DNA from: BS150m-G50 sp964501185 [NCBI: uncultured Bacteroidia bacterium]
Lineage (GTDB): Bacteria; CAIWAD01; BS150m-G50
Length of the DNA stretch: 64,000 nucleotides
Direction: 5' to 3'
NCBI GenBank assembly: GCA_964501185.1
Contig: CAZCRT010000010.1
Span: 1 to 64,000, forward strand
How positions within the stretch are numbered: the first letter of the stretch is position 1; each line of letters opens with the position of its first letter. The notes beneath the pieces are model-generated. The model had not been told where the DNA came from, did not search any database, and saw only the letters and a list, made by a program, of their open reading frames with translations. Below, in pieces: positions 43,328 through 52,203 of the stretch. A program made the translations under genes and the position numbers.

Positions 43328-44857
43328 ATGACATCATCCACCAACTGGTTCGATACCTTTCTGACCATGCTGCGCGACCCGGTTTTCGGGAGTTTCATCA
43401 TCTATCTGCTGGTTATCCTGGTGGTGGGATTTCTGACCTATCGGCTGACCCGTTCGATGGGTGACTTTCTGCTGGCGGGTAGACGGCTGGGGCCCTGGCT
43501 GACGGCATTCTCCGAAAGAGCTTCCGGGGAGTCGGCCTGGCTGCTGCTGGGCCTGCCCGGTGTGGCGTTGGCTGCCGGAATGGCTGATTTCTGGGTTGTT
43601 ATCGGCTGCCTGGCCGGTATAGCCTTCTCCTGGCTCTTTATCGCCCGCCCACTCAGGCGGGAAACAGCACGGCTGGAAGCGCTTACGCTGCCACACCTGT
43701 TTGACCGTAAATTCCCCACCCTGCCCCGTCACCTGTTGCGGATAACTGCCACCCTGATCATCACATTTTTCTTCACCTATTATATCGCCGCCCAGTTCAA
43801 CGGCGCCGGCAAGGTACTTCACCAGACCTTTGGCATCGGACAGTACTGGGGTATGGTCATCGGTGCGGTGATCATCCTCTTCTATACAATGATGGGTGGT
43901 TTCATAGCTGTGGTCTGGACCGACCTGATTCAGGGAGTCATCATGATCGTAGCGCTGGTGCTGCTGCCGGTAGTCGGGATCTGGGAGATCGGTGGTATTG
44001 ACGCGTTGACCGGTGGACTTGCCAGACTCGATCCCGCCGCTATCTCAATTTTCGGTGGTGCCGGGGGCGGAGTGGCACTGTTGCTGGCGATCAACGGCCT
44101 TTCCTGGGGGCTGGGTTACATGGGGCAGCCGCATCTGCTGACACGGTTTATGGCAATTCGCAGTGAGCATGATCTGAAAAAGGGATTCTATATCGCCATG
44201 GCCTGGGCGATTCCCGCCTTTGTCGGCGCCTATTTCATCGGTCTTGTTGGCTGGGTAATCCTCAACGGCGATCTCAGTGTGATCGGTGGTGATCAGGAGC
44301 GGATTCTACCCTGGATGGCCCGTTCGCTGTTGCACCCGGTACTGGCAGGTGTACTGATTTCAGGTGCAATTGCGGCGATGATGTCAACCGCTGACAGTCA
44401 GCTGCTGGTAACAACTTCCGCCGTCGCCGAGGATGTTTATCATCGCATGATCAAACCGGAAGCATCACAATCGCATCTGGTCGGCCTTACCCGTGTGATC
44501 ACGGTGCTGGTCGGGATCTTCGCGTTCATCATGGCGATAACCACCCAGGATCTGGTGTTCAAGATGGTCAGCTACGCCTGGGGCGGACTGGGGGCCTCCT
44601 TCGGCCCGGCACTGTTGCTTGCACTCTGGTGGAAGCGCACTACCGGCTGGGGTGTGTTTGCCGGTCTTGTGTCCGGGACCCTGATGACAGTTATCTGGCC
44701 ACTGATTCCTGTGGTGGGAGATGCACTTTCCTCCCGCTTTGCGGCGTTCTTCATTGCGTTGGGGCTGGTGTGGGTTGTGTCGATGTTGGATAGGAAAAAA
44801 ATTCACCACGAAGGACACAGAGAGCACGAAGAGGAGAGAGATAAGGTTAAATCCTGA
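43328..44857 (+). CDS. sodium/solute symporter of the SSS family (PutP-like)
   Basis: A 509-residue protein with about 13 membrane helices. The family pattern is clear: FLLAGRRLGPWLTAFSERAS near the first re-entrant helix, YTMMGGFIAVVWTDLIQG and GLGYMGQPHLLTRFMAI, and AIAAMMSTADSQLLVTTSAV, the sodium-site helix. These match the PutP proline permease branch, so Na+/proline uptake is likely. GGAGGG precedes the ATG. The last 17 residues (HHEGHREHEEERDKVKS) are encoded by a dispersed CACGAAGGACAC repeat and are probably an accidental extension. Confidence 0.88.
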   Translation: MTSSTNWFDTFLTMLRDPVFGSFIIYLLVILVVGFLTYRLTRSMGDFLLAGRRLGPWLTAFSERASGESAWLLLGLPGVALAAGMADFWVVIGCLAGIAFSWLFIARPLRRETARLEALTLPHLFDRKFPTLPRHLLRITATLIITFFFTYYIAAQFNGAGKVLHQTFGIGQYWGMVIGAVIILFYTMMGGFIAVVWTDLIQGVIMIVALVLLPVVGIWEIGGIDALTGGLARLDPAAISIFGGAGGGVALLLAINGLSWGLGYMGQPHLLTRFMAIRSEHDLKKGFYIAMAWAIPAFVGAYFIGLVGWVILNGDLSVIGGDQERILPWMARSLLHPVLAGVLISGAIAAMMSTADSQLLVTTSAVAEDVYHRMIKPEASQSHLVGLTRVITVLVGIFAFIMAITTQDLVFKMVSYAWGGLGASFGPALLLALWWKRTTGWGVFAGLVSGTLMTVIWPLIPVVGDALSSRFAAFFIALGLVWVVSMLDRKKIHHEGHREHEEERDKVKS

Positions 44858-45101
44858 GAAATGGGAAATGGGTTCACATAGTTACTAATGAATACTTTTC
44901 TCTGGATCCAGATCTTGCGACGAGACGCGAAAAACCCTTTTGATTTATTCATAAACCAGTAATATGCTGCGTGACTTTCGCGGTGAAAAATCGAGAATAG
45001 AGGTTAGTCCCTTCTGATTCAATATCCAGCAGGTTCAAACTTCCCCACACATAACCATGTTTCATTCTTATTCGTGTTATTCGTGTCCTTCGTGGTGAAT
45101 A
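44801..45101. repeat. inverted pair of CACGAAGGACAC-type dispersed repeats
   Basis: ATTCACCACGAAGGACAC occurs at 44801-44818 on the plus strand and again, inverted, at 45084-45101: 18 identical bases. Each copy is followed by further CACGAA-like words, and the interior holds a partial variant (TTCGCGGTGAAAAA near 44978). The left copy overlaps the 3' end of the symporter gene; the right abuts the BMC-P gene's stop. The 250 bases between contain no gene. Such CACGAA repeats are scattered in many unrelated environmental bacteria. Confidence 0.7.
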
Positions 45102-45107
45102 TTCTTC

Positions 45108-45389
45108 TCACCCCAGAGGATCCGGATCGATGTGATCGACGATACCCACGATGGCGGCGTCGATAGGTGTGAGGGGATCCGGCATCGGGATTGCGGCCTC
45201 CTTTGAAGAGACGAAGAAGACAATTTCACCGGTACCGGGACCAGCGCCCACAGTGTCCACTGCGGCTATCCGTTCTCCAACATCGGTATAGTTTTTGTCC
45301 AGTGGCTGGATGATGAGGATCTTGCTTTCCTCCAGACTGGGGTCCTTCCGGGTTGCCCAGATATTGCCGACGATACGGGCGAGATTCAT
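45108..45389 (-). CDS. BMC-P (EutN/CcmL-type) microcompartment vertex protein
   Basis: A 93-residue protein of the EutN/CcmL family, which forms pentamers closing the vertices of bacterial microcompartments. NLARIVGNIWATRKDPSLEE is the N-terminal strand and KILIIQPLD the second; VDTVGAGPGTGEIVFFVSSKEA is the diagnostic G-A-G-x-G loop; IDAAIVGIVDHID ends the fold. It overlaps the second BMC-P gene by four bases (ATGA). No hexameric BMC-H shell protein is in the window, so the rest of the compartment lies elsewhere. Confidence 0.92.
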   Translation of the reverse strand: MNLARIVGNIWATRKDPSLEESKILIIQPLDKNYTDVGERIAAVDTVGAGPGTGEIVFFVSSKEAAIPMPDPLTPIDAAIVGIVDHIDPDPLG

Positions 45390-45670
45390 TTGGCCAATTC
45401 CTGTTCCACCAGATCAATTTTGTCGATAATTGCCATAATGACCGCGTCTACCGGTTTCTTGTCGGTGTTGATTGTGAGGCGGGCACTGGAACCGGATGCG
45501 TAAAGCACCTCCTCCCCCACTCCCGCACCACAACTGTCCACAGCAACCACATAACCACTCTGCGGTGTGCGATCGAAATCGAGATTGCGGACGATGAGAA
45601 ATTTCATCCCGACCAGCTGTTCATCCTTGCGGGTCGCCCAGACTGTGCCGATAACTTTTCCCATCTTCAT
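45386..45670 (-). CDS. BMC-P (EutN/CcmL-type) microcompartment vertex protein
   Basis: A second 94-residue vertex protein, clearly related to its neighbour: MGKVIGTVWATRKDEQLVG, KFLIVRNLDFD, VDSCGAGVGEEVLYASGSSA, and a C-terminal VDAVIMAIIDKIDLVEQELAK that is longer and more helical. Pairs of divergent BMC-P proteins are common in metabolosome loci. It follows deoB by 10 bases and overlaps the other BMC-P gene, forming one operon with them. Confidence 0.92.
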   Translation of the reverse strand: MKMGKVIGTVWATRKDEQLVGMKFLIVRNLDFDRTPQSGYVVAVDSCGAGVGEEVLYASGSSARLTINTDKKPVDAVIMAIIDKIDLVEQELAK

Positions 45671-45680
45671 ATTGTTGTCC

Positions 45681-46928
45681 TTAAGATTGGCCTGCTGTTG
45701 ATTGCGGCTTGACGACAGCCTTCTGCAACTGCGTCAGAAATGATTCTCCCGACAGATCATGATTGATATCAAAATAGTCCGCTATCGTCACCGCCAGATC
45801 GCCAAACGATTCGCGTATTCCGAGTACCACTTCCTGCAGTCCCGGTGTCCAGACCAGCAGCGGCACATATTCACGACTGTGGTCGGTGCCGGGCCCGGTG
45901 GGATCATTGCCGTGATCTGCAGTCAGTACAAGATAGTTATTTTCACCCACAGCTGCCAGCAACTCCGGCAGACGGCGGTCAAAGTCAATCAATCCCTGCC
46001 TGAAACCGTCAGGATCCATCCGGTGGCCCCACAACATATCGAAATCCACCAGGTTGAGAAAAATGAAACGATCGCGGTCAAGAGGCCGCTGCATAAGCAT
46101 CAGAGTTATGTCAATACCTTCCTGATTTGAACGGGTGTGAAGTTTTTCGTCCAGTCCCCTGCCGTTGAAAAGATCGTCGATCTTGCCGACACCGATCGTC
46201 TCCACCTCCTGCTGTTGCAGTTGATCCAGCAGAGTTGGTGCCGGTGGGGGGAGTGAGAAGTCGCGCCGGTCGGCAGTCCGGACAAAACTGCCAGGCTCTC
46301 CTTTAAAGGGGCGAGCGATTACACGGGAGACGGCATCTTCTCCGGTCAGCAGTTTCGTGCGGCAGATTTCGCAGATGCGATACAGTTCGGAAAGCGGAAT
46401 CACATCAATGTGTGCGGCAATTTGAAATACGGAATCAGCGGATGTATACAGAATCGGCCTGCCGCTCTGCAGATGCTCCGCTCCCAGATCCTCGATGATC
46501 TGTGTCCCGGAAGCAACAGTGTTACCCAGGCAGCCATAACCGGTCAGCTCACTGAAACTATCAATAATTGCATCGGGGAATCCACGGGGATAGACCGGAA
46601 AGGGGTGCGGTGTGATCAGACCCGCCAGCTCCCAGTGACCGGTAGTGCTGTCTTTGCCGGCAGATTTAGCTGCCATGCGTCCCCAGGCAGCTGGAGTTAC
46701 AGCGGGAGGTAGCCCTGGAACTGTGGTGATATTGCCCAATCCTAATTGCTGTAAATTCGGCAGGGGAAGAGAGGTGGAAGCACCGCCGATATGCGCCAGA
46801 GTGTTGGTATCAGAATCGCCATACTGTGCGGCATCTGGCAGGGCGCCCACACCGACGCCATCCAGTACTATCACGATCCATTGCCGTGGTTCTGCACTCG
46901 TACCCGGAGAAACGATGTGAGAAGCCAT
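45681..46928 (-). CDS. deoB: phosphopentomutase
   Basis: DeoB interconverts ribose- or deoxyribose-1-phosphate and the 5-phosphate, linking nucleoside breakdown to central metabolism. [21 protein letters not shown] near 18-38 carries the first metal-binding Asp; [14 protein letters not shown] holds the phosphorylated Thr; [17 protein letters not shown] and [25 protein letters not shown] supply the remaining metal ligands. Length 415 is normal. It is followed by two BMC-P genes, which suggests the product is used in a microcompartment, for example by a deoxyribose-phosphate aldolase not seen here. Confidence 0.94.
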   Translation of the reverse strand: MASHIVSPGTSAEPRQWIVIVLDGVGVGALPDAAQYGDSDTNTLAHIGGASTSLPLPNLQQLGLGNITTVPGLPPAVTPAAWGRMAAKSAGKDSTTGHWELAGLITPHPFPVYPRGFPDAIIDSFSELTGYGCLGNTVASGTQIIEDLGAEHLQSGRPILYTSADSVFQIAAHIDVIPLSELYRICEICRTKLLTGEDAVSRVIARPFKGEPGSFVRTADRRDFSLPPPAPTLLDQLQQQEVETIGVGKIDDLFNGRGLDEKLHTRSNQEGIDITLMLMQRPLDRDRFIFLNLVDFDMLWGHRMDPDGFRQGLIDFDRRLPELLAAVGENNYLVLTADHGNDPTGPGTDHSREYVPLLVWTPGLQEVVLGIRESFGDLAVTIADYFDINHDLSGESFLTQLQKAVVKPQSTAGQS

Positions 46929-46970
46929 CAGAGTTGACCCGAATAACGATTTCTTATGGGCATTGCCAGA

Positions 46971-47132
46971 TCAGCCCAGGATTTCTTTTTCGTTATCCTT
47001 GGTGATCTTGTAAGTTTTCTTCTTCAACTTCAAACTGTCGCCACTATCGTCGTACCAGACAACCTGTACCGGACGGGCAGCTTTGGCAGCCTGAATTTTA
47101 GCCTTATCGGCAAAAGTCTGTTTCTTGGCCAT
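46971..47132 (-). CDS. small basic protein (53 aa), family not recognised
   Basis: A short gene with an excellent ribosome-binding site, AGAAGGAGGCCACG just before the ATG at 47132. The product is 53 residues, rich in Lys and Ala: start MAKKQTFADKAKIQAAKAAR, then PVQVVWYDDSG and a basic LKLKKKTYKITKDNEKEIL tail. It resembles small, ribosome-associated-looking proteins (MAKK..FADK start) but I cannot name a family. It is 42 bases ahead of deoB on the same strand and may be the first gene of that operon. Confidence 0.75.
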   Translation of the reverse strand: MAKKQTFADKAKIQAAKAARPVQVVWYDDSGDSLKLKKKTYKITKDNEKEILG

Positions 47133-47913
47133 CGTGGCCTCCTTCTATCAGAATTTCTCAGATTGTATACAATTTTTCGAACATTAATAATAGCACTGTT
47201 ACCGGGTGCAGCGCAAGTGATTTCTCAGAACAGATTATTAAGAATAATGTGTGGGTAGAAGTGAATTCTGAATCACATGATGAGAGAGGAGTCACCAGAC
47301 TGGTGAGTCGGAGGAGGAGAAGAGACCTGATTCTACTTTTTCTGGTATCGCTTTATCAGTGCACTTTTTGTGTGCTACTTGCTCAGACCTCGTTTATTGC
47401 CGAAAATAACCTCTAACGGCTGGTTTACAGCTGTTTTATCGGTCCAACTATTGTAATAACAATAACAAACCGTGGTCCGACCCCGGGATTGTGTAAGTTC
47501 TGTATTTACAATTAAATGAAAATATTCATAATCGACACAGAAAGCGGTTCATTTTTCGGTGGCCGTCACTGTCTGTAATCGGTCATTTGCGAACAATAGC
47601 TTTTGGGAATATTTTAATGATATTAATTTCTTATAACAGAATTATAACATTCTGATGGGCATAGTTGTTGCTAGCTGTAGTTACGTTAGGAAGATTCTGT
47701 TGATAGAGATTCATTTTGCAGACAGGAACCTGCTCTGTTTCCTCCCGGACTCAGGGCAAACATTTACAGGTACGCGATCAATTATCAGACTGAGTGCACT
47801 ATTGATTGTCCTTTCGCAATGGAATTACACCGGCTGTATTTCAGCTACTTAATATTAAGCCAAACCGAGAACATTCGTATATACACCCTTAAATCTCAAC
47901 GAAGGAGTAATTC
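47133..47913. other. 780-base intergenic region, small basic gene / secreted protein gene
   Basis: No supported gene. One plus-strand frame at 47655-47852 would give 65 residues, but it has no ribosome-binding site and an atypical composition. The region is AT-rich near 47590-47650 and 47850-47900 and must contain divergent promoters; no clear -35/-10 pair or long inverted repeat was seen. Confidence 0.35.
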
Positions 47914-50244
47914 ATGAAGAAATTATTCACTATTCCACTGATGACACTGGTTGCAGTTGGCAGTGCGGCACTGGCTGTTAATACCACTGCACCGGTTGTT
48001 GATTCCGGTAACCAGATTCCGGTAACCCAGATTACACAGGTAGGTGATGACACCCAGGTGAAGCATCATAATGCAACCATGGAAGATCGCAACCCGTGGG
48101 ATTTTGAAGATGGTGAAGATGGTTTTACCCATTTCGGCAACGGTATCCAGGAAGACTGGTGGCATGCGGACACAGAGCATGCATGGGATGGTAATTCCTG
48201 GTGGTCTTCTGATGCTGCAAATGGTGGCTATCTGAATGACAGCTACATGGTGCTGGATACCCAGCCCTTTGATCTCACCGGCACAACCAGCCCGGTTCTT
48301 ACTTTCAAGCTGTTCTGGTACTATGAGACTCCCGGTGGTGAACCGGCCCCTTATAATGGCTGGGATGCAGGTAATGTCCGGGTTTCTACAGATGGTGGTG
48401 ACACCTGGACACCCATCTCAGGTACTCCGGCATACACTTTCACCAGCGCCTACTCTTTTGGTTACCAGTTTGGTGAGGGAGCAGGTGTTCCGGGGTGGGG
48501 TAGCGATTCCCATGGCTGGAACGATGCCTCTTTCGACCTGAGTGCCTACAACACTTTTCCAAATGTGATGGTACGTTGGGCCTCCTGTGCTGACCCCGGC
48601 TTTGATTCCACCGATGATCCCAACCTGATCGGTATGGTTATTGATGATGTCTCGATTGATGACGGCGGCACAAACATTCTCTGGTTCGACGCCGATACTA
48701 CTCCACCAGAATTTGTACCGACACACGGTTATGTGACAGGTAACGACTTCTGGGAACGTGATGATGAATTTGGCGGGCACGAAAGTGACTGGAGCTTCAG
48801 ATGCGAGGACGAGCCAAACATCAATCCTTACTTGATGTCCCCGGAGATAACACTGACCCCTGATATGACTATTTTCCTCAGCCAGTGGGTCTGGTGTGAT
48901 GTGCCTGATTCCGATGGTGATGATAACGGTTTCCTTGAAGACTACTATCATGTACATCTTACCACAGACGGTGGTATTACCTGGACTGACCTCTGCTACG
49001 ACTATGCCCGTGACTATAACAGCGCCGGTTTCGGTCTGATGGATCAAGCTGCCATTTTTAACGGCAGTCTGGAACTGACTGATTACGCAGGACAGACAAT
49101 CCAGATCGGATACAGTTTGGGTACTGATGGGAACGATGACGGTGGTAACGGTTTAGGTCTTTTCATCGATGATGCAACCATCCTTGAGACTGATACTCCT
49201 GCTGACGATTGTGGTATTTCCAAGATATGGCTGGATGCACCCCGCACTGAGAACCTTGAACGCAATGTTGGTGTTCAGCTGAACAACTTTGGCCTTAACA
49301 GTCAGTTCAATATCCCTGCCTTCTATATGGTTGAAAAAGAGGGTGTGCCGGTACAGGCCATGACCGCACTGGCTCCCTTCCAGACCGAAGTGGGAGCACT
49401 GGATTATGTCCGTTATTACGGAACCCTTGCACCCTTTACCCCGGTTGATGGTCCCGGCATATATACTTTTATCGCCTGGACTCAACTCACTGGAGATGAG
49501 GACCAGAGCAATGACACCCTCTTCTACGATTTCAATGTCTATGAAGATGGTCGCGTACTGTTCATCTATGATGATGATATCTCTTCCGCCTGGACTCTGG
49601 ACGAAGCTGACTGGGCTCTGATTCGTGTAGATCAGGATCTCGGCTTTGGATTTAATGCCAAGTGGTTCACCGCTCTGATGTACAACATGGAGATCGGTGA
49701 TGACGTGAACGTGGTGATCTATGACGCCGGTGTTGATGATGAAAATGTCGGCGCCCAGATTGCCGACCTCACCTACCAGGTCGGTGCTGTATATCCCGAT
49801 TATGACCATTTCTATATCGGCGACATTCCAGAGTTGCAGGGTCGTACCACTGACTTCTGGATCGGTGTACATGGCCCCTGTGGCATTGTAGGACTCAACG
49901 AAGTATGGTGGATATCTCATTCCTACTACGGTTATGATGATGCTGGGTTTGTGATCGAACCGTGGGGTGGTGATTTGAGCATGCTGGTTGAAGGTTGCTA
50001 TGGAGATGGCTGTTTCTATTATGCAAATATCCATCTGGATATTATCCACGTAGGTGAGGAGCCTCAGCTTGACTGGAACGATATAGACAGTGCTGACAGT
50101 TACAGTATCTATCGTTCCGACGTGCCCTATTTCACACCTGCTCCGGAGAACCTGCTGGTCGACGGTATTCTTGTTTCCGAATACGAGGATACAGGTGCTA
50201 CCGGTAAATACTTCTATGTGGTAACTGCTGTCCGGAATGATTAA
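47914..50244 (+). CDS. large secreted multidomain protein with C-terminal FnIII-like tail
   Basis: A 776-residue exported protein: signal KKLFTIPLMTLVAVGSAALA, then two jelly-roll/MAM-like beta domains (about 60-250 and 260-430), each with GNVRVSTDGGDTWTPI-type and LIGMVIDDVSIDD or LGLFIDDATI motifs seen in M6/immune-inhibitor-A-like secreted proteins. Residues 430-700 are beta-rich and unassigned. The last 60 residues (QLDWNDIDSADSYSIYRSDV to FYVVTAVRND) match the tail of the C25 peptidases downstream. No protease motif was found. GAAGGAG precedes the ATG, and a strong terminator follows. Confidence 0.8.
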   Translation: MKKLFTIPLMTLVAVGSAALAVNTTAPVVDSGNQIPVTQITQVGDDTQVKHHNATMEDRNPWDFEDGEDGFTHFGNGIQEDWWHADTEHAWDGNSWWSSDAANGGYLNDSYMVLDTQPFDLTGTTSPVLTFKLFWYYETPGGEPAPYNGWDAGNVRVSTDGGDTWTPISGTPAYTFTSAYSFGYQFGEGAGVPGWGSDSHGWNDASFDLSAYNTFPNVMVRWASCADPGFDSTDDPNLIGMVIDDVSIDDGGTNILWFDADTTPPEFVPTHGYVTGNDFWERDDEFGGHESDWSFRCEDEPNINPYLMSPEITLTPDMTIFLSQWVWCDVPDSDGDDNGFLEDYYHVHLTTDGGITWTDLCYDYARDYNSAGFGLMDQAAIFNGSLELTDYAGQTIQIGYSLGTDGNDDGGNGLGLFIDDATILETDTPADDCGISKIWLDAPRTENLERNVGVQLNNFGLNSQFNIPAFYMVEKEGVPVQAMTALAPFQTEVGALDYVRYYGTLAPFTPVDGPGIYTFIAWTQLTGDEDQSNDTLFYDFNVYEDGRVLFIYDDDISSAWTLDEADWALIRVDQDLGFGFNAKWFTALMYNMEIGDDVNVVIYDAGVDDENVGAQIADLTYQVGAVYPDYDHFYIGDIPELQGRTTDFWIGVHGPCGIVGLNEVWWISHSYYGYDDAGFVIEPWGGDLSMLVEGCYGDGCFYYANIHLDIIHVGEEPQLDWNDIDSADSYSIYRSDVPYFTPAPENLLVDGILVSEYEDTGATGKYFYVVTAVRND

Positions 50245-50294
50245 GAGTTATCTCAGGTGACGGAATGCCTCCGTTAACCTGATCTGCTTTAACA

Positions 50295-50329
50295 ACAGCC
50301 GGTGGGTATTGCCTGCCGGCTGTTTTTTT
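50295..50329 (+). terminator. intrinsic terminator after the secreted-protein gene
   Basis: A 12-base-pair stem (ACAGCCGGTGGG paired with CCTGCCGGCTGT, two G-T wobbles) with a five-base loop is followed by a run of seven T. It lies 51 bases after the stop codon of the 776-residue protein and should isolate it from murA. Confidence 0.9.
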
Positions 50330-50456
50330 CTATGCAGCTTCCACATACTTCATAGAAATGCCCGCAGTATCAGCTGTGGGTATGCTCATTTGTTTGAATT
50401 CACAGACTGCAGATGTAAACTGTACCTATTCTATTGAACATCATCCGGGGCAGAAC

Positions 50457-51737
50457 ATGCGTCTACTGATCGAGGGACCTCGCAAACTACAGGGGGAGTA
50501 CATTCCCCAGGGGAATAAGAACGAAGCGCTGCCGGTACTCTGCGCGGCGCTGCTGGCTGACGAGCCGGTTACTCTGCGCAACCTGCCACTGATCGGTGAT
50601 GTCAGGGTCCTGCTGCAACTTCTGGAGCGGCTGGGTGTTGAGCTTGAGCAACAGGGCCATGAAGTGCGGCTGAGGGTTAATGGCAAACTGGACCCGCGTC
50701 CTGATTTTGAGCTGGCACAACAGATCCGTGCCTCCCTGCTGCTCGCACCACCCCTGCTCTACCGCCAGGGTTGTTTTTTCCTGCCACAACCGGGTGGTGA
50801 TAAGATCGGCCGCCGTCGTATCGACACCCACCTTCAGGTTTTCAGTGCTTTTGGTGCTTCCCTGATTGAGGGGAGTGAGGGGCTGGAAATCCGCATTGAC
50901 CGTCCTTTCCATGGCACTGCAATTCAGCTGGATGAAGCAAGTGTGATGGCGACGGAAAACGCCATGATGATGGCCGCGGTCGCGGTTGGGACCACTACCA
51001 TAAGCAATGCCGCCTGCGAACCACATGTGGTACAACTGGCTCGCTTCCTGCAACAACTGGGAGCTGAAATCGAGGGAATCGGAACCAATTGCCTGGTAAT
51101 CACCGGCAGGAAGCAGCTGGATGGTGCCGATCACACGATTGCTGAGGATCACATTGAGGTCGGCAGCATGATTGCACTGGCTGCTGCAACCCGTAGTGAT
51201 CTGATTATCAACAATATCACTCCTGACAATTACGGTATGATCGGGCAGACCTTCTCTACGCTGGGTGTGGAATTCATGACTTCCGGTAACCGGATTCTGA
51301 TACCGGGTAATCAGAAGCTGGAGGTGACCATGGATGCCGACGGTCAGCTTCCCAGACTGCATGAAGCACCATGGCCCGGATTTCCCCCCGACCTGTCAAG
51401 TATGGCAATCGTACTGGCAACACAGGTCGAAGGTCCGGTATTATTTCACGCCTGGATGTTTGAATCGCGCCTGTTCTGGGTCGATTCCCTGATCAGTATG
51501 GGGGCTCGCCTGCTGCTGTGTGATCCACACCGGGTGCTGGTTATTGGCAGATCGCAACTTTATGGCCGTCTGCTCACTTCACCTGATATCAGGGCTGGCA
51601 TGGCATTGCTGATTGCAGGCCTGCTGGCCGAGGGTGAGACTATCATCAAGAATATCAACCAGATCAATCGTGGTTATGAAGATATTACAACTCGACTGAA
51701 CGCGCTGAGTGCCGGTATTCAACTGATTGAACACTAG
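50457..51737 (+). CDS. murA: UDP-N-acetylglucosamine 1-carboxyvinyltransferase with Asp at position 115
   Basis: MurA transfers enolpyruvate to UDP-GlcNAc, the first committed step of peptidoglycan synthesis. From the ATG at 50457 the protein has 426 residues, the usual length; a longer frame from 50358 adds an unlikely N-terminus. GNKNEALP near 19-26 matches the catalytic Lys-Asn motif, PGFPPDLSS the Asp305 region and NRGYED the Arg397 region of the E. coli enzyme. The active-site loop reads PGGDKIGRR with Asp115 in place of Cys115. In other bacteria this exchange keeps activity and gives fosfomycin resistance. It is a stand-alone gene. Confidence 0.9.
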   Translation: MRLLIEGPRKLQGEYIPQGNKNEALPVLCAALLADEPVTLRNLPLIGDVRVLLQLLERLGVELEQQGHEVRLRVNGKLDPRPDFELAQQIRASLLLAPPLLYRQGCFFLPQPGGDKIGRRRIDTHLQVFSAFGASLIEGSEGLEIRIDRPFHGTAIQLDEASVMATENAMMMAAVAVGTTTISNAACEPHVVQLARFLQQLGAEIEGIGTNCLVITGRKQLDGADHTIAEDHIEVGSMIALAAATRSDLIINNITPDNYGMIGQTFSTLGVEFMTSGNRILIPGNQKLEVTMDADGQLPRLHEAPWPGFPPDLSSMAIVLATQVEGPVLFHAWMFESRLFWVDSLISMGARLLLCDPHRVLVIGRSQLYGRLLTSPDIRAGMALLIAGLLAEGETIIKNINQINRGYEDITTRLNALSAGIQLIEH

Positions 51738-52203
51738 TATCCTGTCCATCGATCAAGACGTTTGTGTGTAAATATTCTGAACAGTTAACCTGGATTCCTT
51801 ACCGGTTGGAAAGCTGAACCGGACAATTCCATACCTGCCCCCTGACCAGAACCGGTCTGCTCAATTCCCCGAAGGCAGTTTCTGTATGCTGGGCATCACT
51901 GAAGCGACAAGCTATCTTTATATTTAACATATGCATAGTAGGCATCCACACACACCGGACCGGTCTATCAGCGATTGACAGGTCTGAATTGTGGGATAAC
52001 TCATCTTGAGCAGTGAGAAAGGTATAATTTTTGCACAAAAGCCAATGATAACTGTATACGATTCTGGCAGGTTCAGGTTATAAAAACTTCAGCCTCTGGA
52101 ATCATAAGATTTGCCCAACTATTCATAAATATCGGTGATCATCATCACTATCTGGCGCCCTGAGGGACCACTTCATGGTGATTGCCATTTATCAGGAGGA
52201 TTA
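51738..52203. other. intergenic region, murA / C25 peptidase
   Basis: No supported gene in 466 bases. A minus-strand frame at 51799-52038 lacks a ribosome-binding site. Candidate promoter words on the plus strand are TTGACA at 51975-51980 and TATAAT at 52023-52028, which are 42 bases apart and so do not form one promoter. AGGAGG lies four bases before the ATG at 52204. No terminator was seen after murA. Confidence 0.35.

Noticed and set aside
44801-45101. CRISPR-like or insertion-sequence interpretation of the CACGAA repeats
   Set aside because: Only two main copies in inverted orientation, no spacers of regular length and no transposase gene between them.
47450-47520. Possible tRNA-like T-arm (GGTCCGACCCCGGG near 47473)
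   Set aside because: No acceptor, D or anticodon stems could be drawn around it.
47655-47852. 65-codon plus-strand frame in the 780-base gap
   Set aside because: No Shine-Dalgarno, unusual composition and no similarity I can recognise; treated as non-coding.
51799-52038. 79-codon minus-strand frame between murA and the first C25 gene
   Set aside because: No ribosome-binding site; composition not protein-like.
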